From: Protostelium mycophagum
Lineage: Eukaryota; Evosea; Variosea; Protosteliida; Protosteliaceae
Length of the DNA: 41,279 bases
Assembly (NCBI GenBank): GCA_002081555.1
Contig: MZNV01001071.1
Location: 1-41,279 of the forward strand
Direction: 5' to 3'
The translations under genes were made by a program, and so were the position numbers. Each line of letters starts with the position of its first letter. Within the stretch, counting starts at the first letter, position 1. Below, piece after piece: positions 22,601-35,800 of this stretch. The notes under the pieces are model-generated. The model did no database searches, had not been told where the DNA came from, and was given only the letters and a program-made list of their open reading frames with translations.

Positions 22601-25600
22601 TATGGGAGATCTGTCCAGTAAGTTTGTTGTTGTCAATGGCGATCTCTTGGAGACTACGAATGTCCCAGAAATCTGTCGGTATGTCTCCACGGAGACTGGT
22701 GTTGGAGAGTCTCAAAGTCTGAAGGAATTTGAGACTGGACATTCCCGCCGGAATTGTGGAGTTCAGCACGTTGTTGGACAGATCGACAGTCTACAACGAG
22801 TCAGCGAATCATTTGAAGTGGGGTTTACGTACAGTCAATTGGGCCAGATTGAGGAGTTGCTCGAGGTCAGAAGTCATCAAGTTATTGCTGATCGTGATCG
22901 TCTACAACTTTGTAAACACATGCTCAATGTCATGATATCATACAGAGATATCCAACTTTAATCTTGATAGTAAAAGACTGACAACATTGCGCATATTTAT
23001 CAATTCGCGGATTTCAGATATTGTTCTGATATCATATCGAGATGTCTTACTTGTAGATTGATGAGGGAGGATAGAGAGGGTATATTGCCAGTGAAGGAGT
23101 TGTTGTCAAATCTCAAACTGACAAGACTACTCAATGTACCCAAACTCTGCGGAATACTCCCGTACAATTTGTTATTTCTGATATCTACAACGATCAGGAA
23201 TTTCCCGCCCGTTTTTTTTTTCGAAATTCAAATCTCTCACCGAAATATTTCAACTGTACTACGCGCTTGATTTGTGGAGGCAGAAATCCGTTGAATCGGT
23301 TGTCATTCAGTAACATTGTCTGGACCTGCGAGTTAATATCAAGGCCGAAAGCATTTGAAAGATCTCCATAGAAATCGTTATGGCTGAGGTCAATATAGCT
23401 GAGTGGTGAGCGCGAGTAGAATGTCGGGTAATTTCCGGTGAATTTGTTCCCGTGGATGTCGAACCTGTTTTCAGTGAGTTTTCAGTGAGTTTTCAGTGAA
23501 TACTTACCATGATAAGATAGACAACGATGATAGAGAAGGTAAAACCCCGGTAAATTGGTTATTCGAAAGGTCCAACTAATCATTTCAGTCATTGTAAACA
23601 TGGTTGTAGATGGACGTACGTAATTGAGATGTGTCATCGAGCCGAGAGGATCCCAGGAATCTCCAGAAGAGAGATTATTACGCGATAAATCCAACACCCC
23701 CATCTGGGTCAATCCAGCCAGGGATGGAAGTTTCCCAGAAAAATTATTATTTGACATATATAGATAGAGCATGCTTTTGAAGGGGGCGAGCGGAAAAACT
23801 GGTCCAGAAAATGAGTTGTAAGACAGTCTAAATTTGGATCAGTCGACGATGTGTGACGTCATCATGTACCTGAGGACAAGCAGGGAGACGAGAGGTGACA
23901 GCTGGTCCGTAATATTTCCGGAGAAGTTATTGAACCCCAAGTCTAGATGCTGCAAACCTCCCCACTTGGAGAAGATATGTGGCAACTACAACGAGTCAAA
24001 AAGACCGTGATGATGACGTCATACCTCTCCAGACAGGCGGTTATAACCTAGCATCAGATGCTGTACGGCTGACGCGTTGCTTAGCGACAGAGGAATTGGT
24101 CCGGAGAGATTATTGTTACTCAGGTCAATATCATTCAACTGCTGGAGATTTCCCAGAAAATCCGGAAGGGGTCCTGATGACGTCATCATGACGAAGCGGT
24201 GATATCATGGTGACTGTCGTGTGATATCTTACCGTTAAAGTTACAATCTCCCATAGAATAGGCGAGAAGATTGAGACTGTTTCTACAATCAGGGAGAGGA
24301 CCAGTGAACAGGTTCTGTGCCATATAGAGAGTCATCAAGCTTGTCGCGTTTGATAAGGATGGGAACTGTGTTGTTTTAGACCTCTTTATGTGATACGATG
24401 AATTCTTTGTGGCCAACATCCATTCCGAGGCATGCCAACATCTACAGCTCATAGATCATTACCGTTCCGGACAGGTGATTGTTACTTCCAAATAAATTCT
24501 GCAAGTTCGTCAAGTTGCCAATGCAGGCAGGCAGCTGCCCTGTCAGCTCATTCGTATGAAACTGCAGTGTCTGCACATTGACAGCACCGCACACTTCATC
24601 GGGTATTTTTCTGTGAAATTTCTGTCAGTCTACAACGAGTCAAGAATAAATCACCCGTCGAGGACGTTGGAGTAGATGAAGAAGGTGTGGAGGCTGACAC
24701 AATTGGTAAGACGTGGCACGTCTCCAGTAAATTGATTCCTACTGCCGTCGAAGTACTGATCGCGATCATCATGAGCTCGAATGACATGGCAGATGATTGT
24801 CGGAGGAGATGACATGAGATATCTTACCGTTAACTTGGTCATGTCTTTTATGATATCGGGAAAATCTCCTCCGAAATTGTTCTGGCTTACATCAAAGACG
24901 GCCATATTGTGCAGGTTGGCGAGGGTCAAGGGTAGTTTTCCTGTACATGGTCAGTCACGTGACCGATATTTCCTGGAAATTCACCGGTTAGGGCGTTGTT
25001 GTTCAAGTGGATCTCGGTAAGTGATTGTAGATTGCCAAAAGTATCGGGGATCGGGCCAGTCACCCTGTCATCATCAAAACAAATAAAATAAACATTCTAT
25101 GGAGGAAATCAGACACGACAAAGTCCATGATATCATGATACAGGTCTCAAAGTATGACGTCATAAATTACCCGGTATTTCTGATGACGATGTTTTGCAGT
25201 TGGCTGAGGGATCCAATGGAAGCTGGCAGGTTGCCTACCAATAACGGGTTGCTGTCAAAAATCATCACTTGTAGATCGACCAGATTTCCCAGATTGTCTG
25301 GAAGTGTTCCTGGAACAATTCAATCTCGTTCGTTGTAGACAGACATTTTCTGGGAAATTTCACCGATCATGTTGTAGTTTGAGAATTCGATTTGGTAGAG
25401 AGTGTTTTCATAGTCACAGAAGATGCCACTGAAGAAACAGTAATCGGCACTGCTTAAAATCGGCAATTTCCAATTTAAAGCATTGTTCCAGGTCGGACCT
25501 GTCATGACGTCACCATGACATCTTCAAATTTCATTGAAAAATCTCACCTCCAGTCTGTTCGTACAATGCAGTCAGGGTGTCGCATATCGGGCACGCCCCG

Positions 25601-28600
25601 ACGATTGTTGTACTCGTTCCGTCAGTGGTGGGTGAGGGAACTTGTACAACATCACAGACGGGGAGTCCTGTGTCTCCTACTGAAATCCAATTGTAGTCGA
25701 AAGCAGATTGCAAAGACCACTGGTCGTTGTTTTGGATGTAAGGCCAGCTCCAAAAGGTCCACCCGCCTTGTGCTCCTTTCAGCATCTACAACGAGTCAAG
25801 ATTGATCGGTTGTAGATCGTCACCTGTATTTGAGCTCGAATCATGTCTCCAGTTCGGTCACGTGACACACCACATCCTGACCATTCGTCTATAAATACAG
25901 GCTTATATGTCATTCCAGTCAAATAGGCCAGGTCTCCAGGTCTGTTGTTCAGTACATATGCTATCTTCTCATCATCCGACTTTGCATTGATGTCACCCTG
26001 CATCATGTCATCACATGTCATCGCATCTAAAGAAGACTCACAAAGCACTGGTAAATCTCTCCAGCAACATAGACTCTGGTGTACTGAGGAGGCTGCATAA
26101 AACCCTTCCAGGCGTCATTAACCTGACCGCCTGGTGGTGATACAATCGCGAAAGAATTGTTGTTGTAATGCCTCATAGCTTCATAGCCGCGCATGTAATA
26201 GCTGCGAGGTCTGAATTTCCATAGAAATTTCGATGAAAACTCACCCCGCCAAAACGCCGAGGTCGACAGAGGCATCTGGTGTGTCCAGTAACACGGCACC
26301 CAAAAAGGCGGGATGTGGGGCATATCTCTGGAACAGGCGTTGTAGACTGTCGACAGTTCTGTCGACATTGTTGGAGTATTGGTACCAGAAAAGTCCACCC
26401 CTGCTTGGGGGGGAGGAGCCGTCTTTGTAATTCTGTGCTCCAGGAGCAGCTGTCATATGTCAGCTCTGTAAGATGACATGTGTCAGATGTCATACCATGC
26501 ATGTCAAGTACAACACCGATACCCCACTTCAGCGCCCATTCAAACGCCTGGTCGAGATATCTCAAAGATCCGACGATATAATCATTGTCTCCAACTGCTG
26601 GTGTTCCATATGATACTCCACGAATAGTATCGTATATCATCCACCATCCCTTCGTATGTCATCTACAACGGCACGAATATTCATGACGGGGCTGACTTAC
26701 CACGGGGATCTTAACACTGTTGAGACCGAGTACATACATCTTCTCGAAATCGTATTCTGTCACAAAAGTGGACCAATGTGCGGACATCACTGCTCCAGCC
26801 CTGTTGCCAAGACAACGAGTGAGTAGCAAGGTTCCCGGGTTGTTGTAGACACTGCAATTGTTGTCTGTCCATAAGTTGGGAGAGAAGAAACTGTCAAGGG
26901 CAAACCAGCCAGCAAGTGAAGTTCCTGGCGTGTTTCAGTGAATTTTCCACGAAATTTCGTGATGGGGTTTTGAGACTCACCACGAAGAGGTACGGAATAG
27001 TTTTTGACACTTGCTAATCTGTCAGAGGCGCATGAAGTGTCAGGGCCCGTGGGATAACTGTACGTCGGAGGCGTAACCTGAGATGTCGGTATGGGGATTC
27101 TGTCCTCTTTCAGTTTCAACTCGTTGTAGATGCCCAAACTCTCAAATAAACTCACTGTGTTTCCCAAGGCTGTGTCGGGGTGCTTGCGATGGGTGCAGTT
27201 CCGTTATTGCAAGAGGCCACACCGGATGATTGTGGTGTCAGGAAGCCCTGTCCATAAGCATTCTTCATTGACCAGACATTACTGCCGGTGATGTTCTGCC
27301 ACGACCAGAACTGCCACCCTCCTGTGGCATTTGTGAACGTCTACAACGCGTCAGAATCTCTGAAAATCCGAGAGAATAAATGAACAAAAAATTCACCGAA
27401 ATTTCTGCTTGTGCGAGTATCAAAGTCTTGGCTGCCGACACACCACAAAGAGACCACTCCTGTAATCATGTCAGTGTCTCGTTGTAGATGGAAGGTGTAT
27501 CTCACATCAATCACGGCTGGCTTAGGGTTGACTTTGTTGTAGTCCATCAATTGTTGCCCCCAGTTACTGAACACAAACTTGATGCGATCATCATCGACAT
27601 CACCCACACCACCAAAACAAAGGTAGAAGTGTAGACTCATATAGACGTTGGTGTACTGTGGTGGGTTCATGAAACTTGTCCACATGTCCTCCATTCCTGT
27701 TTGGACTGGTGATATGAGAGGATTGATCACGATGATGGAATCGTTGCTGTATTGCCTCACTGCATTATAGCTGTTGATGTAGTAGCTAAAGACAGTCAAT
27801 CGTGATGATTTGTAAGATGGGTCCATTGTCCGTGCCGTTGAAGAGATGGTTCGCTTCTCACCTCTTCAGATTATCGAAATTGTAAGCGCCATTACTTGTC
27901 TGAGCAGGTTCATTCAGAAGACAGAAGCCGATGAAGGCAGTCTGATTCGCATAACGCTGAGAGAATCGAGAGACGGAATCGGTTGCTTGATTGGTGTTGG
28001 ATGTATACCCGTCAAAGTCACGTTGTCCAGGGTTTCCAGGTGCAGAATGATCTTGTCCATTTTGACTTCCAGGTGCGGCTGTCGAGATCAGCAGAGTGAA
28101 GAATGTGATTTAAAACTTGATGATCTTCCGGAAAATATGAGATTCCTCACCATGCATATCCAACATGATTCCAACTCCATACTTGGCAGCCCACTCGAAG
28201 GCGAGGTCAACATACTTGAGACTTCCGACTGTGAAGTTGTTGGGACCAACACCGAAGCCACCTGTCCCTCCCTGCCTCGCTTCAATAAAATGAGAAGTGC
28301 GGTAGACCTACTGTGAGATCATAAATCTGCCACCAACCAAGAGGAAGCCGCACGGAATTGAGTTCTTGTGCAGCAATCTCTTTGAAGTCCTCCTCTGTAA
28401 TGTAAGTGCTCCAGTGTTGTTCCAACACCTGCCGACATTTAATCTTTTCGTGGTGATGAATACCTCACCGTTTGAGCGTTGGCTCCAAGACACTGCTCCA
28501 GCTGTGCCTGTCCATGAACATTATTCAAATCACAACCATTGTTGGTCCACAGCCAGGGAGTCATCCAAGACTCCGCGACGAACCTGCGACCCCTCAGTTT

Positions 28601-28748
28601 AGCCTTCTATATTCACGTACCAAGCCCCAAGGTTGACTCCTTTCAAAGGCGTCCTTCTATTCTTTACATCATCCAGTCTCTGATTCAGACAGGTCTGATC
28701 GAATGCCGCTACGACAGCGATAAGACAGAGAAAGAGGGCAGCTCTCAT
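19691..28748 (-). CDS. Receptor kinase with tandem GH5 beta-glucanase-type ectodomain, LRRs, TM and kinase
   Basis: One long gene of many short exons. In order: signal peptide (MRAALFLCLIAVVAAFD); GH5 domain 1 (about 28640-27190) with GVNLGAW, VRLPLGWWQIYD, LDMHGAPGSQNGQDHS, catalytic LLNEP (27907-27915) and DEWSLCG (27451-27459), typical of exo-beta-1,3-glucanases; Pro/Thr linker; GH5 domain 2 (about 27060-25640), with LLDTP in place of LLNEP; an LRR N-cap (TALYEQTGGPTWNNALNW) and an array of about 20 plant-type LRRs (to about 21900); a membrane-proximal region; a TM helix (about 21350-21436, IAGIVVAAVVVVGVMVAIII); and a kinase with GAGAFGIVFKG, VAVKQ, HRDLAARN, VSDFGMS and VKWMAPE, ending YEAIQSKAARKT. 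I checked frame and phase across the GH5-GH5 and GH5-LRR junctions; not every LRR intron was resolved. Probably a cell-surface glucan sensor. Confidence 0.84.
21863..21881. repeat. Perfect short hairpin in an intron
   Basis: CTTGCGGCTTTGCCGCAAG is a perfect inverted repeat with an 8-base stem and a 3-base loop. It sits in non-coding sequence of the receptor-kinase gene and belongs to the same style of element as the TGCAGC-nnn-GCTGCA hairpins elsewhere in the window. Confidence 0.7.
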
Positions 28749-29826
28749 CGGGTGTCTTGTTTGTCTTCTGGACTGTTCTGAAATGCCATGTCTCTGTCGT
28801 CAAGCTGGATTCCCAAAACGGTTGTTGTGGTAACGCGGGATATTTCCAGTAAGACAGATTCAATGGCGAAAGAGGTAAGTGACAAAACTTCACCAACATC
28901 TTTTGAGCGAGGAATGTCAGAACGATGTCAGCCACAGCTATTTATTTCTATCATTTCTGGAGCAGACCTCCCCCAAGCTCGAACCCTCTATATCACGTCC
29001 GTGAAATCCACACGAGCTCGGCAAGTTGCAGTCAGGAATTGCTGAAAATCCAAAAATTGCACTGTGACAATCTGCCCCGGAACGTGAGATACCCCGAAAA
29101 ATGAAATCTTTTGTCCCGAAAGCGAACTGAGCCCGACTTTTGATAACCATTTCCTCTGTCAGACTTATTTCAATTTTATTGGTTGACATCCAGATTGGTC
29201 GCGGTCTGGCGCGTGTCTGGTGTGACTTAAATTCCTCCTGCCGGTGAGAACGAACGTTAAGGTGGGAAGCTACTCCAATTATCAAAAGTCGATCTGTTTT
29301 TTAATTCCTATCGGGATGGAGGCCCACAACGATTGAATTCCAGAGTCCAACAGCAGAAGAATGTGGATCCTCAACAACCTCCAACAGAAGCAATCACTAG
29401 AATCATATCATATTGTTTGGGAACAATATGAGAGTGGAAGCAGGTGTAGAAGAACCTAAGGTCTCTGACTATGCCCTCAAAAGAACAAACGAGCGATGTT
29501 AGAGGACACTGTTCAGTCAGATTGGTGCCCTATTGCTGATGAGATCGACACTGTACAATTCTCAAAGTGAGTGATTAAAGAGACTCCGCTGACAACGGCT
29601 TGTGAAGCACAGATAACTTCGTCTAAAATAACCAGGAAGCTGTTCATGAATGACCCAAAATAAATATATTTATTCTTGTTATGAATTTCCCACAGAGGTT
29701 TGGAATTGTTTCAAAAGCCGCGGGGTTCTTAACCTTCGCAGTTTGCGGTTTGCGAGAATTTTAACTTCCGAAGGTGAAATTCTTCACCGAACACAAACAC
29801 GATCAGGAGGATCGATCTTTCGACCT
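28749..29826. promoter_or_regulatory. Divergent intergenic region between receptor kinase and CLU-LRR genes
   Basis: About 1.08 kb between two divergent starts. It probably holds both promoters. Around 29320-29570 short frame pieces (for example MLEDTVQSDWCPIADE on the plus strand) look weakly coding but are broken by stops, so a relic exon or element is possible. I recognise no family. The stretch 29660-29826 is open in frame with the start at 29827 and may be a 5' UTR. Confidence 0.4.
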
Positions 29827-32800
29827 ATGTCGGGTTATGACGAGTGAGTTGTGATCATTTTGTGTCGATGATGTCGAGCGCTGATATCGGCAGAAAACTC
29901 GTCTCGCCCCCAAGAAAAAATACAGCGAACCGACTTATAGAACAATGGCGGAGCTCTATGGAATCAGAGGGTCTTGTCCCCTTCGAGACAGACAATGAAG
30001 AGTCAAACGGCACAGAACAGGATTTGGAGCCGTATAAAGAGGCGATGAATCAGTATTACTACAGTGGATCGAGCGCAGGAGCACCATCACCAGCACCTAA
30101 ATTAATGGGTGATGTAATCGACCAAGATTGGAACACAGAATTTCAATTAGTATGCATCCAGGATGATCTCAATACAGTCTAATTATACAAACAGTTAGTA
30201 GAACAAGGAGGTGCAGATAAGTTCCACAGAATGAGCCGTCTAGGTCAGTCGACATTTTCTTCGTGCTGTTCATCCTCTATAACTATTCTCAGCTCTGGAT
30301 TTTGTGTACGCCGCCAAATTGTGTGTAACTCTCATCCCCAAAATTATTTCTAATTAATGATTCAAAATATAGGTACGGCAAGATCATCTGCTCTGAGGTC
30401 TGTATGGCCCCATCAAAAAAGACGATCAGACCTGTGTCTATCGGCGGTGTGGCTGGCGGTGACAAATACATCGTGGGTAACATCCTCTTCAAATTTGCAG
30501 TGGATTCTTTCGGCCTCTATAATGGAGATGAGAACGCGGCGAAGGCTGCCGGACACGAACTCAAGGGGCTCATGAGCTTCTATGACTGCAGACTACAAGG
30601 AATAAGCCTACCTCTAATGGTATAATCTACTCCTCAACACGAAAAATTGTATTTTTCTGGGAAATTTAAATTTCATAAGAAGATTTAATTTCACATGAAA
30701 AATTTATAATTTTCTGAAAATTTCATAAAAATAGAAATTCCACGAAATAGTATTTTTCGGTGTTTTAATGGTGAATTATTGATTATTTTCAGGCTCTTAT
30801 TGATTTTAAAGGGTTCAGGCTGGTGGCAGTTTCTTTACTGCCTATATCTACAAATACAATATGCTGTACGTCAAATTTATTTTCTAATTGTTTTGAATTC
30901 TTTACTTCCCGCTCGAATTTAATAAAATTGAAAAGAATTTTAAAAATTAAAATTAAAAAAATTTCAAAAGTTAAAATTGAAATTTAATTTTTAAACGACG
31001 CAGATGGAAGTGCAGGTGAGCGCTCGAACGAAAATTCAAATAAATAGTTTAGATGGAGGATTTACTGTACACGATGACCACCCCGTTTTTTCGGAGAGAA
31101 TGCAGCAAGGTATTTTCAACTTGAAATTCAACTTGAAAATTGAGGAGAAAACAGCCGGAAGAATATTGAATTTGAGGCCACATTTAGTTGGTAAGAAAAA
31201 TCCAAAAATCCTGTACACTGCTGGGGATATTGAAGGTAACTATTCCGAGAAATTTCTTTTCATTTTCGCGGAAAAGTTGAAGGGAGTGCAGCTTCGGTGC
31301 AAAATGAATTTTTATCCCTTTTTTGCACACAAAATTATTTTTTGATTTTAAATTTCAAAATTTTAATACAAATTGAAATTTTTGAAGGCCACGTGGGAAC
31401 AACAGACAAGAGGATGTGAGTATTTTGAATTAAAATATAATAATATCATAATGATATAATAAATAATAATATGAGATAGGTATATTGTGGATTTTGCCAG
31501 GACCTTTCCTCCCGAATATACTGAGCGGTGAGATGTCTCATCATGATATCACATATCACAACTGTGACATCCTTCCATCTACAATAAGCGTGCCAGCCGC
31601 AGTAAAGAAAAGAACACTTCGCGCATCTCACCGTCCATTCGAGTATTCTTCACATGGAGTGCTGCAGCAGAGCTGCAGCTTTAAATACACTGTTGGCATT
31701 TCCGACAAGTTGTAGATGCGGCTGAATGAAATCTTTACTGATTTTTCCCGCCAAAAATAAAAATGCACGAGAAACATGTTTTTTCATTTCGGGAAAGATA
31801 TAAATTCACTTGAAATTTTATTTCAAGAAGATGTGAGACACAGGCCATGTAGAATTATTTTGGCAAAAAAAATCAAATTTTCACAACTTACACGTGATAG
31901 AAATCAACAGAACGGGCGGACATCTACAACGCTACACCAGATGTTGAGACCTGAATTCGTCAGATCTTATCCTATTCCTTTATCTCCGGGTATGGATCCA
32001 ATTCCGAATCCATATTCCGAATTTTTTTGAAAAAAAATTGTGGTTCTGAGGCCATAAATCGGGTGGAAAAATCAACAGTTGTAAACAAGAAGACGCACAA
32101 TGTTGGTTCTGCAGCTTCGCTGCGGGCAGAAGAGATCCTCTTTAGCCATACCGGTTGAGTTAACTCTGCAGCTGTGCTGCAGCATAAAAAATCTCATATA
32201 ATATGGAAGCGCTGCCTCGCCTTCTGAACCTAGCAAGAGTGATGTGAGATCACCCTAAGAAATCTCGTCTTACGTATCATCTACAACTCCACTTTTAGAA
32301 TTTATTTTCCATTGAAAATCGAAAATATATTCACGATCTACAACTCACCAAAAATACTTTCAAACAATTTCCAAAAAATAATTCATTTTTCAGACGCATT
32401 GTCCAACTGGGCCGTTGGTATAGAGGGTACCCCCTCGAAGGACGGCGAGATGTCCGAGGTCCTTTCCAAAAAGCAACACCAGATCGAGTTGAGAGATGCC
32501 ACGAGGTATTTATTGCAGAACGTGATACCAAAGTTTGCATCTTTTTTGGACGAATGGTATGACCGAGAGTATAAACTGGCGGAGGCTTCGCAGCAAGAGA
32601 AGGTATGATTCTAAAGATTCAATTTCCATGAGATAGAATATTTTGTTTGAGTCGTTGGAATTTGCCAAGATGTGGGGAAAACGATTCGTGAAGTTTTGTT
32701 TAGTCTTGATGTTGTTGTTTGTTTGTGACGCAGAAGCGTCTGTGTTGCAACATCTGTTAGTATGTAGAGGTGACAATATTTTGTTCTGCAGCTTCCCAAT

Positions 32801-35800
32801 GTTGAATGTCTCAAGAATATAATATAATTAATATTAGATACAACACTCGCCTATATCGCGTGTTGAAGGAATAAGGAGGACTTTCAGAAACATGGAGGTT
32901 GTACATTTATTTTAATTTCCATACCACATTTTTATTCTTCATCATTGTTTTTCATAAAAATAATTTCATTTCAAACATTGAAAATTAAATATTTCACATA
33001 AATAATTTTCATTTATCATATCAAAATTAAAATTTTTGACAAAAATAATTAAATTTCAAAATTATAAAAATTCAATAAAATGAAATAAAATAGTTTGGCA
33101 CCGACAGAACAGTTTGGGACGACAGGAGTAGCATAAACGATGATAGTATCGGAAAGACATATCACCGAATAGACCGGAGGATGACGAAGAAACACGTCAT
33201 CAAGAAACCCCGAATCATCGAAGAATTACACAGGAGAGGTGAGATTTCCACGAAATTTCGATGATACTTCCCTGAAAATTCCAAAAAATGGGGAAATATT
33301 CATGTCAATATTGATGACGTCACAGGGATCAACGTGCGACATCTCGGCAGAGTACGTAAGATATCTTTGAACGAGGCAGTGAGGAGCGATCTATTATTAG
33401 AAATGTCGGCAAGAATCATAAAATGTGAATTTACAACACGAATGAGGAGCCAGATGCGGATGTTGAAGACACCCTCCATAGGTATTTACATCCTCTTTAT
33501 ATTGTATTATCTTTCTCTATGAATTTTTTCAAAGAAATTCTGATTGAAAAAAATGGTTTAATTTTTATTATTTATTTATTATTAATATTTATTTATTAAT
33601 AAATAATGTGAATAGAAACATATCGGGCCTTGGCTGTAGATTTAATTAACCAAGTCTTGTCATCGGATGAGTTTTGGGATCACACTTTGAAAAATGGAAT
33701 CACAAACAAATTCGCATTCTCACTCAGTGAAATCGAGGTGATTCGTCTGACACGTGAATAACCGCGACAATTTGCGGTATGGTACCGTGAAAAGACGTTT
33801 TGGTCGTATCAATTCATTTTCTGAACTGTAAAGTCACTCCCGGAATATAAATTTAGACGATCAGTGTTATCTTCAATCGAGAGAACAAGGTTCGAGAATT
33901 TAAAATTTAAATTATTAATTTGAAAAAGATGGATTCGGGTACATTTGTAACTGCAATATTAAAAAATATTATACATATGAAATTGAAGTGTTCATATAAC
34001 GTTATTTCAATCAAATTTTATTTCAATTAAATTTTATTTTGTAAAAAACGATTAAAAGTTTGAGCTCAAATAAATCCACCAAAAATATTATAATTGTGAA
34101 GAACAATTTATTTAAAATAATAATTTTAATTCACGTGGTCATCGTTAATCTACAATCAGGATTTTACTAGACAGAATACAGATTCTCACTGGCATTAAAA
34201 TCAAGGTGATTTTTTATTTCAATTTAAATCAAAATAAATCAAGTTTTCAGGGAAAAACGCTGGAAGAATTGGATGAGCATGGGGATAGTCTGGAATTAAT
34301 TAATTTCGATATCGATAAGCTCTCTGTCAAAATTAAATTTATGGTGATTTTTTAACATTATTTTAAGTTTAATTGTTTTTGGATGAATCAAATTTAAACT
34401 TACAATAATGTTAAAATAATTTAAACTTAAAATAATGTAAAAAAATTCGAAAATTTCTTCTTAATCCTCGAAATTTCACTGAAATTTCACGAATGACAGT
34501 TCCCAGAACGTGATCGATTACGCTTCCGCGATGGACTTTTTCCAACAGGCAGCATCTAAAGAGGGCCACGCACAAGAGAAATTATTCGTGATATGCCATT
34601 CAAAATTCGAGGCTGCTCTCGCGGCTGCTCCCAACTCGACACAAGTTTTATACCAGGAAAGTTTCATGAAGAATCTGATGAATTTCGCGGAAATTTCCGC
34701 GAAATTTGGTGGTCTGTGAGAAACCAAGGAAATTTCGATATAAGCACAAAAACACTTACAAAAAATCTTGAAGAAAAAATGTAAAAAAAGTCGGAAAAAA
34801 GTGAAAAAAAATGTAAAAAAAGTCGAAAAATGTGAAAAAAGCGGGCAAATGTAATAAAAAGTGGAAGAAATGTGAAAAAATATTGGAAAAAATGTAAAAA
34901 AAGATGAAAAATTTAAAAAAGAATAGTGGGGAAGAATGCTGCACGCAAGAGCAATGCAAAGAAGTCAAGAGAATAATAATTCCAACAACACGACGATATT
35001 GTCGGACCTCACCGAATCTCACGAGAAATTCCATGCCGCAAGTAAGATCAACAAGTACTTTTTAGACGGTTACGCCGCCTCTTGTGAGGTGAACATTTCA
35101 CATTTATTTTCAACATTCAGAATGTCACGAAAAATCTGTCACAGATCTGGAGATCACGTCACAGATCTGGAGATCACGTCACAGATCTGGAGATCACGTC
35201 ACACATCTGACACATCTATAAAAAGACCGAATTTTCTTCGAAAATTCGAAGAAAATTCCTGACGTGTACAGTTGTTGGTGGAGATACTCATCACGATGAA
35301 CAAGTGTAATCTGTTAGAAAACGAAGAGGACAACTCAGTTGTTCCACAACATTGTGATCACATCCAAAAGTCATTGTCTGCGGCAGTCAGGCTCTACCAC
35401 ATCAATACGGTCCCCGTGAAGGTGATTTTGCATTTGATTTTGACGATTTCGGTGCGGTAATTACCGTGATGAAACACGTGTTACCGCGAACATGATATTC
35501 TTTTGTCAAACGATCTACAACGACCATTTTTGAGGCCGTTGGAAGAATTTGACCCTCTACAACGATTTTTTTTTAATTATTTTTAATCAAATGACTAACT
35601 ACAACAGACATATGATGCAGATCTTGAGGCAGATTCGTCTTATGCACCGTATAGATATATGAGATCTCCAGATGTTCCCAGTGGTTCATCGGATTGGGCC
35701 GTACATCTGCTCGAATCTTTGGCTGAAATCTGCGATTTCTCTATAAATAACTCACCCCCGTTAAGATATCAGGTATGACGTCATGATGATCACACATGAT

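Noticed and set aside
28938-29285. Open frame of 115 residues on the minus strand upstream of the receptor kinase
   Set aside because: No family features or splice logic; composition looks like chance, and it lies where promoters of two divergent genes are expected.
29660-29843. Resemblance to a central 18S rRNA stretch (GGTGAAATTCTT)
   Set aside because: Only about a dozen bases match and the surrounding sequence does not follow 18S. The stretch is open in frame with the start of the CLU-LRR gene, so it is more likely 5' UTR or exon.
34736-34925. Apparent Phe-rich membrane protein on the minus strand (about 34756-35034)
   Set aside because: It is the reverse of an intron made of imperfect GTAAAAAAAGTCG-type repeats; hydrophobicity is a composition effect.
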